A stretch of DNA of 64,000 nt from Dioctria linearis (Eukaryota; Arthropoda; Insecta; Diptera; Asilidae). The position numbers were made by a program, and so were the translations under genes. The DNA lies in NCBI GenBank assembly GCA_963930735.1, contig CAWVNZ010000404.1:32328-96327 (forward strand). Direction: 5' to 3'. This document shows positions 1-9,958 of the stretch, one piece after another (the first letter of the stretch is position 1; each line of letters opens with the position of its first letter). Under the pieces are notes generated by a model, which was not told the origin of the DNA, searched no databases, and saw nothing but the letters and a program-made list of their open reading frames with translations.

Positions 1-125
1 TGGCAAACGTTCGTGCCGGCTGTAACTCCTTCGAAAAGACATTAATATTGGCCAAAAAAGAAAAGAAGGAGGTATTATCAAAAGAAATTAATTGTAGTTT
101 TTTAACTATTCATGTTTAATAATAG

Positions 126-465
126 ATGCTGAAAAGCTGATTCGTTTTGAGAAAGGGAATTGCATTTGAGCACTAAGTACAGTGGCAGAACGGCGTTTTG
201 CTAGCAGAACCACGCCAAATTGACATCTATTATTAAAAAACAGCTTGAACTGAACCGGCAGAATTTAAGGCTCCTTGAATTCTAATTAAATGCTGTAAAC
301 TGATTCGTTTTGTAAAAAGGAATCACCTGGTAGCACTAGGCTCAATAGCAGAACCGCGTTTTGCTAGCAGAACAAGACCAAATCGACAATCTATTATTCG
401 AAAACAGCTTAAATTGAACCGGCAGACTTTAAGACTCCTTGAATTCCATTTAAATGCTGAGAAAC
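126..465. repeat. 164-bp tandem repeat, two copies plus a stub
   Basis: The words ATGCTG + AAnCTGATTCGTTTT recur at 126 and 290, and ATGCTGAGAAA starts a third, truncated copy at 454, giving a constant period of 164 bp. Inside each unit are GCGTTTTGCTAGCAGAAC and AACCGGCAGA-TTTAAG. A weaker echo (GCTAGCGGAACCGTGATTTC) lies near 710-735, so the array may once have been longer. No coding potential is seen. Confidence 0.85.
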
Positions 466-886
466 CATTGCGACTTGTACGTGGGAATTTGTTCTTAGGG
501 CTATTTAGTGCAGTATTGGTATTCTTTTACAAATTATCAACTCCAATATTCATGTCCTTGGAATGAATTCTGTCGTATCTTTAACTAAAATTATTTATAT
601 GTCATGATACATCCAGCCTTAAATTAGCCTTAAATTCCTATATACTATTTACATTGAAAATAATAAGTTTTATAAGTTTTTTTGTTTGGGTCTGCTAACT
701 TTATCTAAAGCTAGCGGAACCGTGATTTCTGGGAAAACTATGTTAGCCGTAAATTTTAATTTCGGGCATTAAATTAACTTTAAATATACCACTATCTCAA
801 AACCCGCTCTGCCATTTTGATTCTGCCAGCTTTAAGGACGTGAAAAGTTCTCTAAGGTAATCTGGTTTATTAAATTTTAACAAATT
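466..886. other. Non-coding stretch
   Basis: AT-rich sequence with one degenerate echo of the upstream repeat near 700-830. No gene, RNA or clear element end is visible. The part nearest 887 could be the 3' UTR of the minus-strand LINE that follows. Confidence 0.5.
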
Positions 887-2505
887 TTACAAAGAAATCA
901 AGTTTCTCCCTTTAAGGTAAGAGGCAAAAGAACTACCGAACAAGCAAGACCGGAGATGTGAGACATGATCAAACCTACGCAAGCCATAAATGAACCTCAC
1001 ATAGTCATTTAGGGAAACTTTCATCTTGCGCATACAAATACTATCCAGTTTAGGAAAGACCAACCATCCAATAGTTAAATAAGGCAAGATTAGTGTTTTT
1101 ACTAGCTTTTAACGAGAACGACTGGATAATATATTCGCTGAAAGCCACAGTCTGCGTAAGCCCCCATGGATTTTACTGGTCGTATTATTAATGTTATCAC
1201 AGCACTTCATATTGGGGTTTAGTACTATCCCAAGGTTGGTGACCTTATTTGACAAAGGCAGTGAAACATCGTTCAACAGTATAGGCGGTATGCCGGTTTC
1301 ATTGAGTGTGCTATTGTAAAAGATAGCACAGAGTTACTTTACCGGATTTAGAATCAGCCGATTATAGTTGGACCAGGTGCAAATTCGGTCCAAATCAGAG
1401 TTAATTCGTGCCACGCAATCCTCGAGGAGTCCAACAGGTCTACTTAGTTACAGATGTACATCATCAGCATATAAATGAATTTTCACATCATGAACGACTC
1501 TCGGTAAATCGTTGATGAATAAGCATAAAAGCAAAGGACCCAGAATTGATCCTTGGGGAATCCATCGTTCAAGCGGCCGCGCAATGGACAGAAAATCTTT
1601 CACTTTGACTTGTTGGCGACGGTGAGATAAAAAACTGTTGATCAGGGAAAGAGTTGAGGTACTAAAATTAAAGGAGGATGACAGCTTCTGGAGCCTTTCA
1701 AAACATCCAAAAGAACCATGACAGTGAACTTATCTCGGTCCAAAGCCAATGTTTTATCTGAAGATACTTTTAAGACTGCGGTTTCGCAGCTATGGGAAGC
1801 GCGGAAGCCAGAGCATAAGCTTTTCTAGTATTTTCGACAGAAAACTTAGTAAACTTATTGGCCTGTAATCAGCGTCTTGTTGGGCACCGGCAGTACAGTT
1901 GCTATTTTCCACTCACTAGGGAACGTAGATGACATTAGGCAAGTGTTAATAATATGTTACATATACTTACCAATGTACGGGAATAACGGTGACGAGCTGC
2001 CTGGACCGATTGCATCAGACTTGATACTACTGACCACGGTAAGTTTATTTAAATCAGTCCCATGGAACGAAAATGTGGGTTTGGGGTAGCATAGTCTTCT
2101 AGTATATAATCAGGAAAGCTGGGTGTGCTTATTATCACAGGTGTGTTTCCAGAGGAAATGAAAAATTCATTTAGTTCGCCAGGGTTTAGACTGCAGTCAT
2201 CACTCCTGTCTTTGCCATATACACCCGCCAGTTTTAAATTTCGCAATAGTGTTCGGGGAGGAAGACTGAGGTTGAACTTAGAAGAATAATACTGATGCTT
2301 AGCACGTGAGATAGCTAAGTTAGCTTTATTTCGTGCAATCTTGTATAACTTGTGCGCTTCAATAGCTCTGAGGTGCCTATAAAGAAGATTCAGATTCTCA
2401 CGTTTAGAGATAAGAAATCGTATTCCTTCAGAGAACCATGGGCAGCCATGCGCAGTTACACATTTCGTTTTGACAGGGACATTCCTACTTTTCAAATAGA
2501 TTAGT
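887..2505 (-). pseudogene. Jockey-like non-LTR retrotransposon ORF2 fragment (reverse transcriptase)
   Basis: Read on the minus strand this is the linker, reverse transcriptase and C-terminal region of a LINE, 5'-truncated near 2505. In order: an endonuclease-to-RT linker with PWFSEGI (about 2430) and RAKHQYY (about 2290), the segment SSIKSDAIGPGSS (about 2030), WKIATVLPVPN (RT block 1, about 1890), GFRASHSCETAVLKV (about 1790), FTVMVLLDV (position of the first catalytic Asp, about 1710), IPQGSILGP (1535-1561), the catalytic YADD (1460-1471), and a C-terminal stretch ending RNLISL at 887. These blocks and their order are those of jockey-type elements. The frame is lost several times and stops occur, for example just after YADDVHL, so it cannot make an enzyme. 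Catalytic YADD itself is preserved. The clade within jockey-like elements is not certain. Confidence 0.88.
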
Positions 2506-3405
2506 AACTTGCAAGTTTTCCTTTATTCCAAAAAAATCATTAAATTATTTATACACCTGAAAATATAAAAGGATATAGCCGAATTCTTTAAAAACATTTA
2601 TAGGATATAGCTATATTTACTGCGATTATAAGAGAGTAGCATGATTTTTATAGGATTCAGATAAAAATAATACGACGGCATATAAAATCTATCCTAAGCT
2701 ATATATTGCCTGTCCAGTTGATAAATTAATTTTTATTCATACTTTCCTATGTGAGACAGATACCAGCCTTTAGTGTTTACGGCTATCAGGAACTCTGGGA
2801 GATCAAATCTTTACACAGCACCTCTTAGAGAAAATGGTAAGTGTTAAACATTTGTTTATTAACTTCTTCGCACTCTGACTGTTTTGGAATTTTCTTATTA
2901 CAGACTGGGACCCTACAATACTTTCAATAAGAAATTTATTAAAAATGCTACGTCCTCCAGCAAAAAAAGACTGAGTCTTGTGAGATGAAGAAGCAGTCAA
3001 TCATTTTCTTATTTTTAAAAAGGTAAGCAATTTAACGGAAATAAATAAAATTTATATTTTAACCTTTAATATTCACCCAGGACTCAAAACAAAATATGGA
3101 TAGCAAAATGTGTTAACAAAAGTGTATTTTGAAAATAATAAATAAAAGATATTTAATAACTGGAACAGTGCATATCATTTTCGGATAATTTTTTTTATTC
3201 TATTTTGTGCATCCTTTTCTCATATAAAAATGGACTCAAATCGTATACATTCCACTAAACTATTTTATTATAATTCGTATAAAAGATTTAGTATAAAGTG
3301 GACCTATATATGTAGGAAAACATATAAAATTTATACCAAAGTTCCAACCGTGAGTAGAGAAAATTGGGTTGCACACCCATGCGGATTATTAACAGACATT
3401 TTGAC
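2506..3405. other. AT-rich stretch, nothing recognised
   Basis: About 900 bp of AT-rich sequence. Short open frames here have no recognisable motifs, no conserved composition and no neighbouring signals. The last 150 bp lead into the GTCY microsatellite and may belong to the same mobile unit. Confidence 0.5.
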
Positions 3406-3660
3406 TTTTGCATATCCGCCTGTCTGTCTGTCTGTCCGTCCATCCGTCCGTCCGTCTGTCCTTCGGTTCGTGTGTCCGTCCGTCTGCCCTTCCGTTCGTG
3501 TGCCCGTCTATCGTCCTGTAAATCTGACAGTCCTTCCATCCGTTTGTCTGTCTTCACGATAACTCGACATCGCGTCTACTTAGAGGGTTGAAATTTTGTA
3601 CACTGGCCTTTTCAAAAAAGTAAATTTAAGTTCAAAAATGGTACTAATCGGGTAACTCCT
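3406..3660 (+). repeat. (GTCT/GTCC)n microsatellite of mini-me/DINE type
   Basis: A run of TGTC and CGTC tetranucleotides fills 3419-3560, imperfect towards its 3' end. It is preceded by GGTTGCACACCCATGCGG and followed by GAGGGTTGAAATTTTGTACA. GTCY microsatellites bordered by conserved short flanks are known in dipteran mini-me and DINE-1 (Helentron-related) elements, so this is probably a relic of such an element. The two overlapping serine/proline/valine-rich frames it opens on both strands are consequences of the repeat, not genes. Confidence 0.65.
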
Positions 3661-6550
3661 TCGTAGGGTAACCTCATTGGGATTATGGTGGTGGCGTCTT
3701 CTGCAGTTCCTCTACTTTGAATCTGGCTAGTGTCTATATGCATCAGATACAGGCATTGGAGTCAACTCCTTGTTGTACGTGAAGTTATGGTTGGAAATCT
3801 GATGATTCGTCATCTACTGGAGCCAATTTCTTGACATCAGTGGCCACGGAGCTGATTTGCTTTGAATTCTAGAAAACAGCAGATTACCAAGGCCAGATAT
3901 CGCTTTCAACATGGCTTGAGCTCCGCCGAACGTTATCGATTACTGGAATAAGTAATGTGTTGTTGGAATTTTGAAATGAAGATGTTGAGTCTTTGGAAAA
4001 TAGTGCATGAATATAAACCAAAGAACCTGACAAATTTTGAACCTTTTAAGATACGTTATGTGATGTGCAGAAACAAACCAAAATTTTGAACCGCAATGTA
4101 CCTAGTTGTTGAATGGTTTACGAAAATGCACACAGTAAATAGTGTTACATTGTCTCAGCTATATCAGGAAATTCAATAGTGAAGCAGAAAGATGGAAATA
4201 TTTATAATAGTCGAGAAAGATAAATGATCTTTAGAAAATACCAGCAAAAATAAAGAACTTCGATGTCCAATTCCAGAACCTTACTTAAATCTTAGCCAGG
4301 CGTGTCCCATGAACACCTACGGAAGGAAATGTGAAAAATCACTTAAGCGATTTAACTTAACTATTTTCAAAAGAGAGGCATTTATTTACAAGTATTCAAT
4401 TAGGATATCAGATAATGGTCTTTTGTCAATTAAAACTTCTTTCATAGTTTTATAAAGTCTTCATTAATTTTACAGGTACAAAGATAGGTAGGAGTTAGCA
4501 CACTCAACAAGCCTTTATAAACTTTTTACGAAAAATTACATTTATTAACTCCAAAATTCTATGGAATATTTAGAGTAGCTCCAACATAGATTGTATTACA
4601 ATACTCTTTGGCAAAATTATTATTTACTTAAAATATTGTATTCGAACGGAAATATGTATCATAACTAGTTTACGTACCAAAACTCATTTATCACCTCTCG
4701 TAATATATGTCATACACACATATTTTACAGGAAAACTTATAGTTAGAAATTTAGCTATTACTTAAATATAAGAACCCCAACTTAATCATAGAATGTATCG
4801 AATAAACACAAAACGAAATATCGACCATAAAAAAACATTTTTAAATCTTTAATCTTTAAAACTAAGTCAACTATGAGGACGTCCTTGATTCAAAAGAAAC
4901 ATGAACAATATTGTCTCTCCTATTGTGCTTCGGAACGTTTTTCCTCATGTCCCATTATCGACTTTGTAAGTGCACTGACGCCTAACATTTCAATGTCAAG
5001 GGTACTTCTAAAGTCTCGAGATCTAACGAAAATGTATCTTTTGAAAATTGTCTGCCTTGATGGGATGTCGGCTATTTTCAAATTGATTGCAGTGCTTTGT
5101 GTGATTTATATTATTTCAAGGAAAATTGGAATTAGAAGGACAAATATTCTCCAATTATTGCTGCTATTTTGTCACATTTTCTTGGCCAACATTCGAACAT
5201 AAATTCAGGGAGGGATTCAGTCTAGAAATAAAAAGTAATCGAAAGCTATTTGGACAATTCTTCTGACTGTAAATAAATGAAAAAAAAAACTAAACCGGTT
5301 TCCATTTGAAAATACCAAGCCTCTGTCTTGAATGAATAGGGAGTATCTTCGTACATTCAATAAAGTCGTTTATCTTGAAAATGGAAGAAATTTCGCTAAT
5401 GAGGTTTCACATTTATTTTGAGAATTGGGCTTTCTCAGATTCACATTAACTAAAGGATTGCAAAATCTTAAAGGACTTATATAGGCCAAAGTTCTCCAAA
5501 GGTCTATTTTGTGATAATCCCACACAAAGCGGTAACGTGTCAGACTTTCCATTTTTCCTACTTGAAGCTGATAGATGAACTAATTGTCTCAAGAAAAAGT
5601 TTTCAAAGTTATATGTAGTCATTCCACTAAGTTTAAATCATTACCCCTCCAAGAAGTTCAGCTCTGGACAAAAGGACATACAAAAGAACTGTACGTTTTT
5701 TTTAACTCTAATTAATACAGATATGACCTGCGGCAGATGTAAGGCGTCCTGTACTATAGCTTGGGTTTTTATTGAAAATTTCGACAGTATACTCTTTCTA
5801 CAGAATACAGAGAACTAGAACTTTGTACAAATGAAGAATGATGTATATATGCAGGCAGAGATCTTCGGGTTGCAATTTGGTGGATGAATAGAAAAGCAAA
5901 TTAGTGGAGTTCTTATCACAACGGATGATTAGAATTATGAAATTTTTGGACTTTCTGTAAGATTTTTGAAATTTGCCAATTACTACGAATTGCTGTTACA
6001 ATAAAAAATGTTATCTCATCCCATTACTTTGACCAGGATTATTTAGGATGGGTAAGGGAGTCAAATGTGCAGCGTGTGACACAAATGAGATGCATCAAGG
6101 ACTCTTTTGCAACATTTCAGTTCAATTTCAAATGGAGTGATAATTATTAATATTGCAAAAAAAGTGCCACCTGCCATCATATAAATGAACTGAATTTTTT
6201 GATAACTAGAAAAACTTTCAAATTAAGTCAGTAGTTGCAGCTATTAGCCGATAGTGAAATTTGACAATTTTGACGAAGTAAAAATTGGGAAACTGTCGTG
6301 TTTATAGGGGGGGGGGGGAGTGCAATTGCATCCTACCCTCTGAGCTTCGTTGAAACTTCTTACTGTTTAATAAAACTATCAGACACATTAAGCCGAATAA
6401 TATAATCGTGATCAGATGATCAGATGATCGCTACCCCAAATTGTCCAGTATATATTTCTACAATATGCAATCAATTATTTTTCACAATAAACAGACAAAT
6501 CAGATAACACACACACAAAACCAGCAATTTGCTAGAAAAATTCTCTAAAT
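3661..6550. other. Long non-coding stretch
   Basis: Nearly 2.9 kb of AT-rich DNA. An open frame at 4873-5202 (109 codons) has no recognisable domain and is not supported by anything around it. A homopolymer of 12 G lies at 6307-6318 and a triplicated GATCAGAT word near 6411-6428. No RNA gene or element boundary was found. Confidence 0.5.
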
Positions 6551-7980
6551 TCGCTAAACCTCTGTGCAAACTATTGTACTTGTCTTATTCGGCAGAAAAC
6601 TAACTCACGTTCAGCCTATTTTCAAGAAAGGAGGGGATAGAGTTCCCTCAAATTATCGACCAACTGCAATTACTTCGAATCTTTTAAAGGTTTTTGAATC
6701 AATTATTAACTCCAAATTAATGAAGTATTACAAACTAAATAACTCATTAATGATCGGTAATATGGCTGCCGGACATGACGCTCCTCTGGAGACTTGCTGA
6801 CTTTTCTTACGGAACGTTGCAATCGTAGTCTTCACAATTTTGGTGGGTCAAAAATCGTTGCCCATGATATTTCAAAGGTCCTTGATTGTGTCTGGCATTC
6901 CGACCTTTTATCTAACCTTAAGGCACTTGATATCTCTTCCCCTCTTCAATTATAGATTGAAAGTTTTTTATACCAGTTGTACAAGATGGCAGCAGGGCTA
7001 TATAAATATCGATATGCCCCACGATTCTGTTATCTCTCCATTTCTCTTCTTAATTGTCATTAGTGATCTGCTTTCTTCCCATACTTTTAATCCCATCCAT
7101 AGGTTTGCTTGCCTATGACAGAACCCTTGATTTCGCGTACTCCTTTGACTCTCTTGGGGATCTGGAGGGAATACCACATCGGCCGAACGAGATTGCATGA
7201 TCATTGAATAAAGACGTTGATAATATCCTTGAGGTAAAGCGAATCGCGTCGAATTCAAGGAATCTAAGTCCTAAGGCTGTCTCGCCTCTTAATTACAAGG
7301 TCATAACTTTTACACTCCCATTTCTTTTGGTGGATTTACGGAACTCCATCTTTATGCATTCTTGGCATTCATTTCGCCTGGAAGTAAAGCTGGACAATTA
7401 ATATATTCACTATTGCCAATAAAACATTGAAATGTCTTAGATTTATGAAAAGGTGTACGAAATAACTCAGCCCATCGAATCTAGTGCTCTTCTGCATTAA
7501 ACCGGGAATGGAAGAAAACTCCCACATCTAGGCCGGGGTTGGTCGGATAGCCTTAGCTGCTGCATTGGATATTTTCCAAAAGACAGCTCATTAGCGATGT
7601 AGCAATAGCTTGTAATATCGACTCAGTCGATACCGCCGCAATGATAGATGCTTTTGACTCCCTTATCGCTACTTGGTCAATGTTGTGATGAAATATCTAG
7701 CCTAATTTCTTGTAGAATAATTGCTGAATGCACTACTGGAGCTTCAAACCACCCACATCCTTTTATCCTTCAAAATATTTTCGAGCGTACAGTAAGATTC
7801 CGTGATTCCGCTTTTTATCCCGAATCGTGCGAATATGGAACAGTCTACCATCTTCTATCTTTACTCCAGCATATAATCTGCGAAATTTTAAGGGTGACAT
7901 ACATCAGCACCTCTGGAACACTTCTTATGTTTACTAATTGCTTGCCCCATCACCTTCCTGCCATGCTGTGCTTTACATAA
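6551..7980 (+). pseudogene. Non-LTR reverse transcriptase relic (jockey/LOA-like)
   Basis: The plus strand carries a decayed RT. From 5' to 3': HVQPIFKKGGDRVP then SNYRPTAITSNLLKVFES (RT blocks 1-2, 6620-6710), a charged segment FLTERCNRSLHNFGGSKI (from about 6800), VAHDISKVLDCVWH (6855-6895, the first catalytic block with Asp kept), HDSVISPFLFLIVISDLL (about 7018-7070, the equivalent of PQGSVLSP), a spoiled FADD box at about 7100-7120 where the frame breaks, then NKDVDNILE (7207-7233) of the thumb region. The 7648-7980 portion resembles the LINE C terminus. At least five frameshifts or stops separate these blocks and the FADD motif is not intact. Which clade it belongs to is uncertain. Confidence 0.8.
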
Positions 7981-8470
7981 TAGGGTATCCTTTGAACTTG
8001 GCTTAATAATATAATAAAACAAAAAAGTTAATTTGTTTTTACTTCAGTAGAGGTTAATTACGTTAAGTTTTAATTCTCGTATTTTGTAAAGTTACAATCT
8101 ACGACGAATTCGTTAATTTGAACAAAATGTTTTTCCCTATTTTTACTAACTTAATTGGATTATTTGGAAGTTTAATCTTCTACCATTTACAAACCAAAAC
8201 AAAATATAAAATTTAATAGTAGGTACAGGGCGATGTAGACAGCAGGCAGCTTAGGGTTTTATTACTGCCCTGATGAGATCTTTACTGCTGATCGAAACAC
8301 ACAACACACACGAAATTTCTTCATGAAATTTAATTATTGGTTTTAAGGCAACAATCTGACAGTACCTCGGTACTTGTATTTTAATTCTCTGCTTATTGCA
8401 GTAGGTTGAAATATTGCCTTTAGACTCTATATAGGTCTCATAATAGTAAAACTCAATCCCATTTATAAAT
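7981..8470. other. Non-coding stretch before the solo LTR
   Basis: AT-rich sequence with no gene signal. It ends in the AATG that is one copy of the LTR target-site duplication. Confidence 0.5.
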
Positions 8471-8474
8471 AATG
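8471..8474. repeat. Target-site duplication, left copy (AATG)
   Basis: AATG directly precedes TGTAACG, and the same AATG directly follows the terminal CGTTACA (9955-9958). A 4-bp direct duplication is what Ty3/gypsy and many BEL integrases make. Confidence 0.85.
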
Positions 8475-8542
8475 TGTAACGAAGTCACAAATTTGAAACC
8501 GAATTAAATTATTTTTACCCGCCTATGGGTTATTTAATTAAA

Positions 8543-8562
8543 ACTTGAACTTAAGTTCAAGT
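8543..8562. promoter_or_regulatory. Perfect 20-bp palindrome in U3
   Basis: ACTTGAACTTAAGTTCAAGT reads the same on both strands. It lies about 210 bp upstream of the predicted start site in the U3 part of the LTR, where transcription-factor sites normally sit. A dimeric binding site is a reasonable guess; the factor is unknown. Confidence 0.5.
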
Positions 8563-8660
8563 AACCACTCCACTGGGGCATGCCGACAAGCTACCATAGT
8601 CACAGGCGGCATGATCAGCACGCTAGAGCATGTACTAGTGAATTACAAGAAAAGCTTTTC

Positions 8661-8682
8661 AAAAGAGCTTGCAAGCTCTTTT
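8661..8682. promoter_or_regulatory. Perfect 22-bp palindrome in U3
   Basis: The half-site AAAAGAGCTTG (8661-8671) is followed immediately by its exact reverse complement CAAGCTCTTTT (8672-8682). A smaller palindrome AAAAGCTTTT lies just before it at 8650-8659. Both are about 60-120 bp upstream of the TATA box, consistent with upstream control elements of the LTR promoter. Confidence 0.5.
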
Positions 8683-8740
8683 ATACTTACGCCAGTAGAA
8701 GCATCAGGCACTCAGTCACTGAGAAGCTCTGACCCCCGGC

Positions 8741-8776
8741 TATATAAAGCGCGCCATTTGCCCACAGAAATCAGTC
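8741..8776 (+). promoter_or_regulatory. LTR core promoter: TATA box and initiator
   Basis: TATATAAA at 8741-8748 is followed by the insect initiator TCAGTC at 8771-8776, whose A at 8773 would be +1. The TATA box then sits at about -30, the correct spacing. GGTGA at +28 to +32 (8800-8804) matches four of five positions of a downstream promoter element (RGWYV). This arrangement supports transcription rightward into the hairpin array. Confidence 0.75.
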
Positions 8777-8857
8777 TGGTCAGCGAGCTCGACGAGTTAG
8801 GTGATCAGACATTTTACTGGGTGACTAGTGGAGCGCGAAATTCCCACACTAGTAAAC

Positions 8858-9530
8858 CCTTGCACGCCGTGTGAATAATCCCCGTGCATTTTTTTAAAAC
8901 ATCAGTCCTCATCCGTGGTGTTAAGGTTAGCGTGAACCATCCCGCCTTAACACTTCCTTGGTACGTCGTGTGATTTTTCCCCGTACCATCCGTCCGCATC
9001 CGTGGTGTTAAGGTTAGCGTGAACCATCCCGCCGTAACATTTCCTTGGTACGTCGTGTGACTTTCCCCGTACCATCCGTCCTCATCCCGATCCGTTGTGT
9101 TAAGGTTAGCGTGAACCATCCCGCCTTAACACATACATCCTTGGTTCGTCGTGTGATTTTCCCCGTACCATCCGTCCGCATCCGTGGTGTTAAGGTTAGC
9201 GTGAACCATCCCGCCTTAACATTTCCTTGGTACGTCGTGTGACTTTCCCCGTACCATCCGTCCTCATCCCCATCCGTTGTGTTAAGGTTAGCGTGAACCA
9301 TCCCGCCTTAACACATCCTTGGTTCGTCGTGTGATTTTTCCCCGTACCATCTGTCCTCATCCGTGGTGTTAAGGTTAGCGTGAACCATCCCGCCTTAACA
9401 TTTCCTTGGTGCGTCGTGAGATTTTCCCCGTACCATCCGTCCTCATCCTCATCCGTTGTGTTAAGGTTAGCGTGAACCATCCCGCCTTAACATTTAATTG
9501 GTACGCCGTTTGATCATTCCCCGTACCATC
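8858..9530 (+). repeat. Minisatellite of paired hairpins, seven units of 87-92 bp
   Basis: The core word TTAAGGTTAGCGTGAACC starts at 8921, 9008, 9100, 9190, 9282, 9369 and 9461, giving spacings of 87, 92, 90, 92, 87 and 92 bp. Alternate units are most alike, so the array is built of dimers of about 180 bp. Every unit holds two potential hairpins. One has the stem TTAAGG/CCTTAA. The other has the stem TGGTACG/CGTACCA around a loop beginning TCGTGTGA and ending CCC. The array opens with a variant hairpin TGCACG...CGTGCA (8861-8888). Overlapping open frames (9014-9301, 9196-9480 and others, both strands) are produced by the repeat and show no sign of being proteins. Confidence 0.9.
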
Positions 9531-9610
9531 TGTCCTTCATCGAATATTTTCTTGATACGTCACCGTCTCCCTCTCAGGTTATTATAGTGTTGAATTTAGA
9601 ATTATTATCA

Positions 9611-9645
9611 TAGTGGTAAGCCGTGTGAAGTTCCCCTTACCACTA
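9611..9645 (+). other. Hairpin with conserved loop, 10-bp perfect stem
   Basis: TAGTGGTAAG (9611-9620) pairs with CTTACCACTA (9636-9645) around the loop CCGTGTGAAGTTCCC. The loop starts like those of the tandem array upstream (C/T-CGTGTGA...CCC), but the stem sequence is different on both sides. It lies downstream of the array and is separated from it by unrelated sequence. Confidence 0.75.
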
Positions 9646-9742
9646 CCTAGTTTCAGTATAGGATACATAGATCTAGGATATATACATATATATTGAATTT
9701 GCAAGAACTAGTCTCTTTAGTATTAAGTCCAGAATTATTCTA

Positions 9743-9779
9743 GTAGTGGTAAGCCGTGTGTGGTTAGCCTTACCACTAC
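9743..9779 (+). other. Second stand-alone hairpin, 11-bp perfect stem
   Basis: GTAGTGGTAAG (9743-9753) pairs perfectly with CTTACCACTAC (9769-9779). The loop CCGTGTGTGGTTAGC keeps the CCGTGTG start and diverges afterwards. It is the last member of the hairpin family before the polyadenylation signal. Confidence 0.75.
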
Positions 9780-9851
9780 ATAGCCTCTAGTATAGGTGAT
9801 AAATAGAACTAGATTAAGTTAGCTGTGTAACTGGTAGGCTATTTTTTTCCA

Positions 9852-9857
9852 AATAAA
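9852..9857 (+). terminator. LTR polyadenylation signal
   Basis: AATAAA in a T-rich setting, about 100 bp before the LTR 3' end. It sets the probable R/U5 boundary near 9875. Confidence 0.6.
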
Positions 9858-9954
9858 GAAATATTTTATTTATATTGTAACTGAAGGAGTTTCATTTTTA
9901 AGAAACCCTGGTCCGACGAGCTATCCGCAGCCATCCCACCGAAACTCCGTTACA

Positions 9955-9958
9955 AATG
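9955..9958. repeat. Target-site duplication, right copy (AATG)
   Basis: Immediately follows CCGTTACA, matching AATG at 8471-8474. The following bases ACACCTAGTTTCACTTTCATG resemble the sequence just after the Mag element at 57228 onward, so the two insertions sit beside copies of a common older repeat. Confidence 0.85.

Larger units (their letters stand above)
8475..9954 (+). mobile_element. Solo LTR of an LTR retrotransposon, 1480 bp
   Basis: The unit begins TGTAACGAAGT and ends ACTCCGTTACA, an 11-bp terminal inverted repeat with one mismatch and the canonical TG...CA ends. It is flanked on both sides by AATG. Inside are a TATA box and initiator (8741-8776), a polyadenylation signal (9852-9857) and no gag or pol, so it is an LTR left behind after recombination between two LTRs. 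From these signals U3 is about 8475-8772, R about 8773-9875 and U5 about 9876-9954. The R region is unusually long and holds a tandem array of hairpins. The family is not identified: the 4-bp duplication fits Ty3/gypsy or BEL. Confidence 0.9.

Noticed and set aside
3230..3591. Ser/Pro/Val-rich and Arg/Asp/Thr-rich frames on opposite strands
   Set aside because: Products of the GTCY microsatellite.
4873..5202. 109-codon open frame with a hydrophobic segment
   Set aside because: No start context, homologous motif or splice signals; open frames of this size are expected in this AT-rich window.
6307..6318. Run of 12 G
   Set aside because: A homopolymer alone; may be a sequencing artefact and has no associated structure.
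8814..9480. Several overlapping open frames of 65-109 codons with repeated MVHANLNTTD-like segments
   Set aside because: They follow directly from the 87-92 bp tandem array, occur on both strands and in shifting frames, and lie inside an LTR with a promoter reading through them. A repeat protein is not supported.
8858..9530. CRISPR-like array of repeats and spacers
   Set aside because: The whole 90-bp unit repeats, there are no unique spacers and no cas genes, and the host is a eukaryote.
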